A stretch of DNA of 64,000 bases, taken from Sisyra terminalis. Taxonomy: Eukaryota; Arthropoda; Insecta; Neuroptera; Sisyridae. The notes below the pieces were generated by a model. The model saw only the letters and a program-made list of their open reading frames with translations. It searched no databases and had not been told where the DNA came from. The stretch spans positions 20,602,282 to 20,666,281 of the forward strand of contig OY292277.1 of the NCBI GenBank assembly GCA_958496175.1, in the 5' to 3' direction. The translations under genes and the position numbers were made by a program. This document shows positions 43,501 through 54,045 of this stretch, piece by piece; the stretch's first letter is position 1, and every line of letters starts with the position of its first letter.

Positions 43501-45480
43501 TGCTTTTCAGTCGAATATATAATTACTCCAGATCACAACCATTGGTTCATAAAATAAAATAGATTTTAAAAAGTTTGATTGTTGAAAAACGAACCAAAAT
43601 ATAAAATCGCCTTTTTGGTATAATTACTACATAAGTATTAAACTTTCATACTAATTTAATGAAATGACGTTATTTAAAATGTTGTTATTAAAATGATATA
43701 AAAAAACACTTATATTTTATTTCTTAATATAGTTTTAGATAAACTTTTTTTATATTTAAAACACTTTGATTATAAAATTTATAATTTCGATTTTTGATTA
43801 ACTCTACATTATCTCATATTAAACATTTTATTGAGATAAAACCTTTAGTTGCGAATGCAACGGGCAACTACTAGTTTTATTTATAATTGTACGAGATTTT
43901 AACTTATTTGTATATTTGTAAGAGTTTGTGAATGATGCAACAAATTAATTATTATTTTAACGTTAAAACTATATATAATTTATTTAAAACGTAAATATTA
44001 AGTTAATTTCCTACTTATGGATACAGAAACTTTCGCTTGGCACTATAATGGAATCAAATAACGATAACAATCCGGCAGTTTTTGTGGGTCCAAATTATAT
44101 TCTACAATTCTGGCGTTAGAGTATTTCTTTTAAATTTTTTTCCTGTTTACACCTTTCCTACGTTTTCCAATCTTTTGTCTGGGCTCTTCTCTTGGATAAT
44201 GAAACACTAAAATGAACGCTAATCGAAATCAGAAATATGGGGAAAGAGTTGTGGATAAAATCATTTACAAATCTAGTGTCCCAATTATTTATAATTAAAA
44301 TGCAGTGCTTTTGGCTGAAAAGTTTTTTTAACGTTTGAAGTTTTGAACGACTTTTTGGAGTTAAACATTTTTCCATAGCGATATTTCGACTCATTTCTAC
44401 TAGGGTATAGAGCGATAACTATTAACAGTAGTTAACAGTAATCTCTATGAAGACTTTAATACGGTTTTATAGTATGTTTTTATAAATTTACTTAAAAAAA
44501 TTAAAAGTAATCTATCTTGATTAGATGGTGAAAGTAACACACAAAAATTGAAAAGTTTAAAATAAATTTTCTAGTGATTTTAAATTTTAAAACCTAATTA
44601 CTCTCAAGTTTCAACCCTACAAGATCATTAGTTCTCCGTTTCAATATAGAAAAAAGGAAACAAAAATAAAGATTGACAAAAAGGTAATGTGAAATTAATT
44701 TCTTTTCCATTTAAATTAATTATTTTTAATTACCCACCGCCTTTTCCACCGACCTCCAAAGAAGCTGAAACGGAAACGTAAAAAGACATATTCATTGTTA
44801 AAAATAGCTTACGTTTGTCACAAGTTTCTCTTTTTGATACGAATCTGATTAACGACTTGTAAAAATAGGCAACAATTGTGCTGACGAGAAAATTAATAAG
44901 GGAAGAGACTAATTGAAAACGGAAAAAAACGATTACGTTGAAGAAAAAGTTTCGTTTTAATATGCTCTTAAAATAATCAAATATTGATTGATATCGATAT
45001 TGGACAGAAATTTATAAAGAAATGAATAAAAAATGAATTGTCCAAATTAGGAATGAATGACGGAGAAAAAAACGGTTTTTAAGTAAGTACATATATATAT
45101 ACACAAGTGATGTGTGTTTTGTTGGAGAAATAAATACGAGATAAATCTATAAATCATATTATGCAAATTTATTCGACTGAGACGAATATTTTTATGTATA
45201 TTCGCTTGGCAATTATATCAATCATTTATAGAACAGAGATAAATGATCTTTTTGAAAATATACTAAAACGGCATAAACGTGTTCTCGCACTCAATCAAAA
45301 CCGCGTGAATACAACGATGCTATTCAATATCGGCTTTTTTCTTGTTTCTATGTTTTTCATTATCAAGAAGTTTGAAATTTGCGAAATTTTTGTAACTTTT
45401 TGTTGAGATTTTTTCTGCTTGATCTAACGTATGCTGAGGTCGTTTGATTATGTCCAACGCACATTTATTAATTCTCTACA
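40546..45480. other. AT-rich non-coding stretch
   Basis: No gene recognised over about 5 kb. A less AT-rich patch at 41500-41960 gives overlapping frames on both strands (for example 41514-41798 plus and 41702-41956 minus), without motifs. The rest is typical AT-rich DNA with short poly-A and poly-T runs. Confidence 0.5.
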
Positions 45481-45489
45481 ACAATAAAT

Positions 45490-45690
45490 ATCAAACACTT
45501 GATGGATGTCGTGGGTCTGAAGGGCCCACTAGGAGGTCCTGTAGACCTGGGGCATCCATCACTCCCCCTCTGGATCGCTATCACTCACTGCGTGACTCCT
45601 ACTTCATCCGGTCATTCTCTTCACTCACTTCACTACATTTCACGTGGTCCCGTGTTTGACGCATGGACCAGATGTGATCGATAATTATTT
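45490..45690. other. Isolated GC-rich island, unidentified
   Basis: About 200 bp near half G+C in otherwise AT-rich DNA. Two plus frames are open across it: one reads GLKGPLGGPVDLGHPSLPLW, the other CRGSEGPTRRSCRPG. Neither matches a family I recognise, and no splice sites stand out. It could be an exon, a retroelement piece or a relic of transferred DNA. Confidence 0.4.
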
Positions 45691-45991
45691 ACTCGAATTG
45701 ATGCCTTACTAAAGCAATTTTATAAAAGACCATGTTTGTATCGCACTGTACAATATAATAAATCAAAAAAAGCGCTTCCGATATATATTTGAAACATAGT
45801 ATATGTAAAAGTATATTTTAAAACTTCAAAAATATATAAAAGCATGATTTAAAAATATTTTATCTATAAAAAGAAAAGTTAAACTTAAAAATACCGGTTT
45901 CTTGAGCTTAGGCTTTTAACTACCTCTTGAGTTTTACTCCTTTATCAAAATTATTGAACATCTAATTTAAATGTGTACCCACTGTCTTTAG

Positions 45992-46170
45992 CAGTGGTGT
46001 CCAACATCATATTGTGGAGGCCAGATTTGTATGTCCATAGCAGGCCAAAGGAAATACCCAATAGTAAAATAATACCAATAACTATACAGTACATACATAA
46101 ATGGCTTAAAATTTTGCAAGCTCGCGGGTCGAATTAAGACCCTTCGTGGGTTCTATGTTAGACAAGCCTG
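45992..46170. mobile_element. hAT MITE, 179 bp
   Basis: Tips CAGTGGTGTCCAACAT (left) and CAGGCTTGTCTAACAT (right, opposite strand) are good hAT-type inverted repeats. GTCTTTAG (45984-45991) and GTCTCTAA (46171-46178) match at 6 of 8 positions as a decayed target-site duplication. Subterminal TTGTGGAGGCC and GGGTCGAATTAAGACCC blocks are present. No coding capacity. Confidence 0.82.
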
Positions 46171-46599
46171 GTCTCTAACAATATAAACTGTTCCAAATAA
46201 AATTATTTTACTTTTTTTTTGTCCTTACTTGTAAAACAACCGCCTAGCAAATTTCACTTCAGCCACACACCAAAAAGTGGAATTAAATAACTTATATGCT
46301 TCAAATAATAGAGAAAAAAGTTTAATTAAAAAGAAAAATTATCAACGATTATGTACTTTATGTATTTTCAAAAACCATCGTTTTAACAAATATTGGTTTT
46401 TACGAAAATTATAGTAACTAGAGTATTGGTTTGGAGCTTTTAAAATGTCAGATTTTTAATTGAATGTATAAAACTATCGTTTTGCCACAAAAGTGCCAAT
46501 AATATTGTAATCATCAAAGTTTAAAAGTTCCCATCAAAAGTATTGTTAATATATTCGAGAGAAACTAGTGAATTAAAATAATGTAGAGCAAGTTATAGA

Positions 46600-46850
46600 T
46601 CTCTCTTTTGTCTTTGCACCCCTATGAGTTTGGTGATATCATCTTCCATGTTTCCTTGTCCTGTGCTAGATGTGCGGTTTCTGGCAATGAGTGGCCAGTT
46701 TGCTCCTTTACACGGTTAGATCTTCGTATGGAAAATCTACCTCTGTTATGTTTGCCTTCTATTTTCCTTTTTACATTTAGTAGTTTCATTTCTCAAGTTC
46801 TTCTAGCCATATAACCGTAGTACCACAAATATGCTATGCCTATTCGACTA
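46600..46850 (-). pseudogene. Non-LTR retrotransposon C-terminal fragment
   Basis: The minus strand reads KRKIEGKHNRGRFSIRRS then RVKEQTGHSLPETAHLAQDK and ETWKMISP. This follows the C-terminal tail common to many animal endonuclease/reverse-transcriptase polyproteins: a Gly-Lys/Arg-rich stretch, a W/V-x-x-I/V helix, then an A-x-D-R/K-x-W segment. One stop lies before it and the reading ends soon after. No reverse transcriptase motif is present, and the frame at 46990-47247 further upstream does not clearly continue it. The clade is not determined. Confidence 0.55.
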
Positions 46851-47424
46851 TTAGCTATTGGTGACTTATGGGTCTATCATGCTTAGTTCTTTTCAGATGG
46901 ATTTATTTGTTATTTTCTTAGTCCATTAGACTCTTACTATGCACCTGTATGTACATACCTATAGCTTGTAGGTTTCAATCTTTTCCTTGTCATTTTTTAT
47001 TTTTATTATTTTTTTTTCGGCCAAGTTTTACTGGCTTATGAGCCGATTGGAAAATCAGCGCGTTAGCGTAATAATTTAGCGTAGTAATTTTACTTAGATC
47101 GCTATTCTTGATATTACCTACCTTAAGCCTTAAGTGTTCTGCTGTTAATAAATAGTGTTCCAATAGGTATATGATCTTTAGGACTACTTCGCAACCGTTT
47201 GTTTTTCTGATTTCTGGTGAGTGATTACCTCGTCTGTCAAAAACCATAATTTTCGGTTTCGTTTTGTTAATTTTAAGGAACTTGTGGATACAAAAACAAA
47301 TTTTGAGAAATTAAAAAAATCAGTAGAAGATGGATAAGTACAAAAGAAGGATATCTTTACTTGCGTTTTAGATATGAGTATAGTAAAGGTGAACGATTAA
47401 GAGCTAGTATTTTCTATGCCATGT
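46851..47424. other. AT-rich stretch beside the non-LTR fragment
   Basis: An 85-codon minus frame (46990-47247) ends in a lysine/asparagine run and shows no family motif. It may be an older part of the same retroelement, but I cannot show that. Confidence 0.4.
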
Positions 47425-47645
47425 ATTTTCACTCTTCGATAGAGAGACCTATCTTCAAGATTGCTATCTGTTAGATAAATTCTGCACGTATATCCTACAC
47501 ATATCTCTATTCTTAAGTGAAATACGTATGATGATATGTAGGGTGATGATACGTATGGTGATATACGTATGTTTTCTTTATCTTTCGGATAACATTTTAC
47601 CTAGAAGATAAATGTTGCAATTTAGATGGGAAAATAACAACCCCA
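47425..47645 (-). mobile_element. MITE of the TATTTTCAC family, copy 4 (longest)
   Basis: Left tip GTATTTTCACTCTTCGATAG (plus); the right tip on the minus strand reads GTTATTTTCCCATCTAAAT. Internal blocks GATAGCAATC, AATTTATCTAACAGATAG, GTAAAATGTTATCC and AAAGAAAACATACG are shared with other copies. A local expansion of an ATACGTATGRTGATATG unit in the middle is private to this copy. No coding capacity. Confidence 0.65.
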
Positions 47646-49519
47646 ATAATATACCCACTACATAAAGTCTAATAAATAAAAATCCTGCAGCGTAATTTGT
47701 AAATACGAGACGAGAGGGAAATTTGGTGAATAATTATATAAGTTGTAGATTGATAGGTGCAATTGAATTTATATTTGCACTTGTACAAATTATCATGAAT
47801 AAATTCATAATTTTTTCACATTTTTTTGAAATTGACACCTCCGATCTCCGTAAAAGCTGTTTCTAAAAGCATTCAAAAATTAGCAAAATTTTAAAATTGA
47901 ACTAGTTTCATCCTTGCTACGGTTCAATTTTGTAACATTGATAGTGTAGATATTAGCGCATATATTCCCTATTTCAATTTCAATTAACTGTTGAATCCTT
48001 TGAATTTCTGTAAGCTGTAAACCTTAAATGTATGAAACTTTTCGTATCAATTTTTGGTACTCGTTCAAAACTATACCTTTTTGTTATTTAAAAGAAGTTT
48101 ATTTAAACAAAAAATATTCCATTTGTTTCAATACGATTTTAATGCAAAAATGCTGGTCTTAAAGAAATTTTGTTCTTTAGAGTTAATAAATATTGATAAA
48201 GAATTTTTTAGAATGTCTTCATTTTTACGCTCCTTAACTTGTTGAAAATTCGACTGAATGTTAAAAAAATAATTATTTTCACAATTTGCAGAGCCCAGTA
48301 TATTACAACTGGATTTTTCTCCATTTTTATTTTATTTTCCAATTTTATTTTCTCTGAATTTTATTTCTTTAAAAGTTTAAAACAGTTTTTAACATCTAAA
48401 CAGTATAAAAATGAAGATATTCCCAAAAAGGTAGCATCTGTGTTTTTTGATTTTAAAGATAATAATTTCTTTAATCTTCAAATATATGCACCTATGCATA
48501 AAAATCTTATTGAAAAAAAACGTATTGTAGCAGACGGAGCTCATTTTGATCAAATAAACAGCTTTAAAAAATATATAATCCTTGGTTTATATATTCACTT
48601 AAAAGTCTAGCATTTCATATGCATCAACCAAATAATTGTAGTTTGTGAATATATATATATCAACTCACCCATAACTAACAATAATATCTGTTAGTCAAAA
48701 CTATGCAAAGTAAAAAAATCTAATGTAAGGATGATTTATGAGATGATTCAATAAGTATAGAAAAAATACGAAAGCTAAAAAATAACAACCAATTTGCATA
48801 AATTTTTAAATTGTACAGAAGTATTCTTTGAGTTGTAAATTATTGATATATTCTCGGAAAATGAAATGTTTTATCTGTACCTACATACAATATAGGTTTG
48901 ATATTATTTAACAATGGGTAAAGAACAATTAAGTTAAGGAGAGGTTACTTAAGGTAATTTTTATGAAAATCTGTCACAGGTGCGTCTCTGCGTCATAGAG
49001 GGTAAGATGGATAGTGGATCGGTTATACATTCATAGTAGAAATAGATGTAATCATCCGCATCTCAGACACCTTAAATACCTATTGTAACATTTAATAATA
49101 ATATCATATTCAAAAGACGCGCCCTTACCTCCAATTTCGGAGTCATATTTTATTTAAAGTTGGAAGCTACTGTCTCTGAACAACCTTTTCATAGATTTCA
49201 ATCACTGTGATTCAGAGAATTGACAGTGATTTACGTTTTAATTTTTACAATCGTCCAAAATATGTATTGCAGTTGAAAAATTTGTACACACTTTTAAACT
49301 ATTTTAATGAAAGATATAAAAATAAATAGTAAGTTATAACTTAAACTTTTAACTACAAGTAAAATTAAATTAAACATTAAGGAAGATGAACTTAAATTTT
49401 ATATGCGAACTTGAAGTAAATTACTATCTAGTTTTTTCAACTTTATTCCAAAATAAATTCTTTAAAACAATGAGCTTCAGGATTGGTATTTTTACATCTG
49501 TACATTGATGTTACTGATG
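47646..49519. other. AT-rich non-coding stretch
   Basis: A 123-codon plus frame at 48239-48610 is the longest here. It starts with a hydrophobic stretch and ends ADGAHFDQINSFKKYI, but codon use follows the AT-rich background and no domain is recognised. Treated as chance. Confidence 0.45.
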
Positions 49520-49640
49520 TTAACATTTACTTGGCTGATATAATTTTATCCATAAGACAGAGAATAACATGCGTATTTTCACCTAAGAATAGTGATATGC
49601 ATAGCATTAATCTATTCTAGCATATAATTTTCTCTCTATT
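49520..49640 (+). mobile_element. MITE of the TATTTTCAC family, partial copy 5
   Basis: Contains the family's internal blocks in plus orientation: ATAATTTTATCCATAAGACAG, GAATAACATGCGTATTTTCACC, AAGAATAGTGATATGC. The outer tips are unclear; boundaries are approximate. Confidence 0.5.
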
Positions 49641-51736
49641 ATAGAGTTATCTTAAAGATATAGTATATTGGTATATGATAACTATATAATGTATTATATT
49701 CGTATTATATAAAAATGTTTATGAGTATTAGTAAATGTAATATATAATACCCACAGTAAAATTACGTAAGTAGTCTTTTGTTATAGCACCCCTAATTTTA
49801 AAACAACTTTTCATTTGCCCAACGTAATGTCAATGCGTTGGTTTGTCATTGTTTTTATTTCCGATCTGCTTTCCCCAATTTCAGAAATTTGTTATTTAAA
49901 TATATATTCAGAGAAAAATTTAAGAAAGGCTAAATTAAGATTTTAGCAGTCATACATTCATACCTTCGTCCATTTTCAATGAGATTTAGGTATGGGGAGT
50001 TACATGGTCAAGGTAGAGTTGGGATATTATGATGGTAAAGTGTGCTGTCATGCATAAAATTATTTACTTTTTCTTTATTTTCGTGAAATTCATGGATGGA
50101 ATTAAAACATTCTCCTAATGAAATTTTTGGCCAGGGACTGTAAAAAAAATATTTGAAGCCACTCAAATAGCAAAGACGTATCGTTATTAAGAACGAATAC
50201 GGCACCAGTGAAACTAAGTACCTTAATAGTATAGCGAAAAATATGTTTAAAAAAAAGCAAAATCTCTTGACCGGAAAATTAGAATTGTAACACTGAAAAC
50301 AGTTGCTAAAGCTCTATGAAAGCCTTGGGATGTAACAGAAAAATGAACCCTCAAGAAGTGGGAAAGAAATTATCTAAAAAATTTTGAAATGTAGTGAAGA
50401 TGATGATTAGAAAAAATTAAACTATTTATACAAATTTATAAGTATTGATGGTAAAAATAGAATAGAACTAGAATTAAAAATAGAACTAAGAGATGAACTT
50501 GAATCCTACACCTTTTAAAACGAAGTAAGAACTACCCTGAATGGAAGCATCTCGTTGGACACAAAACAGTGCTGGAAGAAGAATCTAAGAGACTAAGAAA
50601 AAAATAAAAAACAAAAATCGAATTAAAACAGTTTGGTAAAATTAATTGGTGGAAGAAGAGAGTATAACATTATTTACCTTAAAACTATAGGATACGCATG
50701 CCTAAATGTTTTAAACATAGATAAGTTTATCAGTCAAATTGTGATCTTTATCAGATTAGTTTTACTTTGTGAAGAATCTTATGGCAGAGCTAATGATATT
50801 CTAACGAAGCAGATTCAAAGAAAGATTTTTCATTAACTCATTTTCAAAAATTTGGTTTTATAATCATTAAACATTTAAACAGATTATTTACATAACTGTT
50901 TTGGATACCTTAAGCAATTATGCACTTCTAAGTGGCTAAGAAAGCCACTTCCAAACTACAAGATCCTTTTAATCTTTTGGAGGACTGAACTTAAACCTGG
51001 TTACTAATAGCAAACAATGCAAAATTGGTTCACGTAGCTTTGACACTGAGGAAATAAAACTTGTGTCCTATTTATCATGTAAGAGTTTACAGCAAAAATA
51101 TCAAAATACTTAGGGATATAAAAAAATAGAAGATGAAAATGGAATCAGGAACGGGAAAAAATTAAAATTAAAAAACCAAGGAAAAAATATATATATGCTT
51201 AGAGATAATAAATGATTTTTGTTTATGGAAAACAAGTTATTGCTTTACAAGGTAATTCTTAAGCTTTTATGGACCTACGGGATATGACTGAGAGGTACCG
51301 CATCGAATTCGAACCTTAGTGATCCAAAAATTTCAATCTAAAACTATGTTTATGGCAAATTATAATCAACTCCCTATAATATATAAACAGTAGTTTAATA
51401 CAGCGGATACTGAAAGAGTAAACTTAAGGAATAAGAATCCAAGCAGATTTAATGACAATCTTTTGAAAAACTGAAACACTATAGCAGTACCCTGATCAAA
51501 AACTTCCGAACCGAAGCGAATTAAAGAGATGGAGTAAACTATTATAATTTACTTAAAATTACTCAAAAACCTTAATCATTAAATTAATTTCATCCATTTG
51601 AAAATATAAAACATTGGAATAGGATTATTACATTTCAAGTAGTCGTTACTTTAAGGTCAATTGCACTTCTTATCAGATTGTGCTTCAACTTTAAGAAGTA
51701 TAAAGCTAAAAGAGACATGAGCGTATAAATTAATAA
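49641..51736. other. AT-rich non-coding stretch
   Basis: No gene recognised. At about 51280-51320 a GACTGAGAGGTACCG segment followed by a box-B-like CGAATTCGAACC might be another tRNA-like relic, but it is too weak to list separately. Confidence 0.5.
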
Positions 51737-51791
51737 TTTTTTTAAACAAGAAGACAATTCAAAACCTGAATTGTCTTCTTATTTAAAAAAA
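51737..51791. repeat. Near-perfect 25-bp hairpin
   Basis: Arms 51737-51761 and 51767-51791 pair at 24 of 25 positions around a 5-nt loop (AAACC). The stem carries AAGAAGACAATTCA on the 5' side and AT-rich DNA at its base. There is no repeat family around it that I recognise. It could be a small foldback, a palindrome-type amplification product, or part of a hairpin RNA. Confidence 0.8.
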
Positions 51792-53779
51792 TAACAGTTG
51801 AGATCTGAATTTTATCATCTATTAATAATTTTAGTAAAATAAATCAAAAGTAAAAACAAACCTCTGTAAAATTTCTCGAAAGTTCGATTTTAACCTTCAT
51901 GAATTTTAAATTGCAGTGTTTGTAATGGAAAAATTTGATAATTGTTCATAATATAATGGTCCACGAACAAAATTGCATATTAATTTGAAAATAATTTTGT
52001 CGCTTTCAACTACGAAATCGATTCTCATGATTAGGTCAAAGTAAAATTTATGGTTCTTAAAAATCAGGATACAATACAGCGACAATTTGCCTTGAAATAA
52101 TCCAAACTGAAAGGATTGAATATCCAATTTTAGTATGGTCGATTGTATTTTATGGGTAAAAGGTGTGGTGACAACATCCATTATAAATATTATGAATATT
52201 ATGGAGTTATCGTTTACTTTTCTTTTTTTTTTGTGACTGAAACATACCATATCCGCCTGTCCCCAGTAGCAACTCATTTGTTATAATAATTTAAATGAAA
52301 CTAAGCGACAAAAGAAGCAAAAAGAAAAAGGGACGACTTCTTTTCCTTCTCAATTTCTCATTGTTATATTACTAAAGGCAATATTCAAAAAGCCGAGAGA
52401 TTACGAAGAAAAAAATTAAAGCCGTTTTATCTTCATAAGGTACCAATACTTGTCTGAAACGTAAGCCAAATGGACACGTGTTGATTTCAAGCCTACATAT
52501 GTTTGTAATAAGCCTATTTTTAAATCTTTTAACTGGACGAATATCAATTTACATCCACAGGTGTATCCGTACTAAACCAATTTATAAACCAATGGGTACT
52601 TAATGTAATTTCCATAATGTCTTCTTATGTTATCGGCATCGGTTTTAAACTATCTTTATTTCATGCTAATTTAAGACTTTTTCTCTATAGCTAGTGTAAG
52701 GATGTTAAAAAAAATGTCCTTAGAAAAGATTATTAAATTTTCTTCTCTATAAAAAAAGCATTATAAGAAACAACAAAAACGAATTTTCAAAAAAAAAAAA
52801 TGAACTTGTTTCTTGAAGATATTAAAATTGATTATTTTTTCTAACTAAATTGGTGATATTAAAATTTTTTTCAACAATAATGAAAAGAACACCTTAGAAT
52901 GACTTTACAACAAATTTATTGCTGTCTAATTGTGTGAGTTGAGAAAATTAATTGTTATTTTGTTGTTTCTTTACCCACACACGCTCATGTTTATATGTGT
53001 ACGAGCAACTACAAAACAACTACTTGAACAAAACATCAAGGGTGGTTTTTGCCCTTTCAATACCGCCGACTTTGACTACCAAATGAGTAAAAGTGCAAAT
53101 CATTCTGTATGAGTAAAATGTTCCATTTATTTTGTTCAATAACTGGAGAACAACAACCAATTTTCCTTCCGCACAAACAATGGAGTGGTTTAATATTTTA
53201 TTTGGAGTCAAGCACTAGCTTTGTATAGGAATAAATTTATTCTACGAATCAAAAGGAAATCAAAAAGTTCATCAGTTTAATTAAGTTTAATCTATATAAT
53301 GACAAATTTTTGACATGTTGTTTTTATATTTTCCTTTATAGAAAAATGGAAAGCATGAATAATTTTCTTAGTTTAAATATTTGAAAACTAGTATCAACAA
53401 AAATGGACCGGAAATCTCTGGTTACTTTAAAAATCGTCAGACATACTTCAAAAAGCCAATTTCAATAGCTCTAATGATGCACTGAGTTCAAGGTTTTATG
53501 TTTACCAAGCTGAGAACTTTATCAAGTAAGACTTATTTCCCAGTTATACATATCAATTCGGTCGACACCATGAATAAGTAATGATATTTATCTATATTTT
53601 TTAACCGATATGAAATCTAATGAAATCATGGCGTCATATATGTTAGTTGTTACATTTCTATATACGGTTTTATAAGACTCGCTTATAGAAACATCTGAAT
53701 TTCAATTTGAAGCCAATCGATTATTTTCATTTAGATGGGTTTTTCGGGAAGAGATTAATTGCGCCATAGCACTGCATCC
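51792..53779. other. AT-rich non-coding stretch
   Basis: No gene recognised. The 123-codon minus frame at 51906-52277 has no motif, and its base use is that of the surrounding DNA. Confidence 0.5.
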
Positions 53780-53789
53780 TCAAGGTTTA

Positions 53790-54045
53790 TTGTGTATCCT
53801 CGATCCTTATTTCACCTATTTGAGATCGAATAGCAAAACAAACCTCTACAACCGGATAAATAAACGTTTTTTGACTATTTTGGTTCCAGAGTTTGTAACC
53901 CTAGATTCTGATATTTCCATTCCTTTAAAGTGCTGCATTCCCACAGAACGTGGGAAGCAGTTACGTCCTCTGCTTGGCAAAACCTGCATATAAGACTACC
54001 GACATTCTCTCCAATGTGACCAATATGTCTCCCCCCCCAGAAACA
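53790..54045 (-). pseudogene. RNase-H-type non-LTR retrotransposon ORF2 tail, relic
   Basis: The minus strand reads RHIGHIGENVGSLICRFC then QAEDVTASHVLWECSTLKEW. The pattern C-x2-C-x10-H-x4-C following an HIGHI-like stretch is the zinc-binding C-terminal end typical of insect I/R1/Loa-type ORF2 proteins after RNase H. Upstream there is only a short KGRFRICFWGG segment. A run of eight C (about 54031-54038 on plus) sits within it and may have slipped. Reverse transcriptase is absent, so it is a dead, 5'-truncated copy. Confidence 0.65.

Noticed and set aside
48239..48610. 123-codon plus frame as a gene
   Set aside because: Base use equals the AT-rich background, there is no domain, and frames of this length are expected by chance in 64 kb of such DNA.
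51906..52277. 123-codon minus frame as a gene
   Set aside because: It has no motif and background-like composition, with no splice or promoter context.
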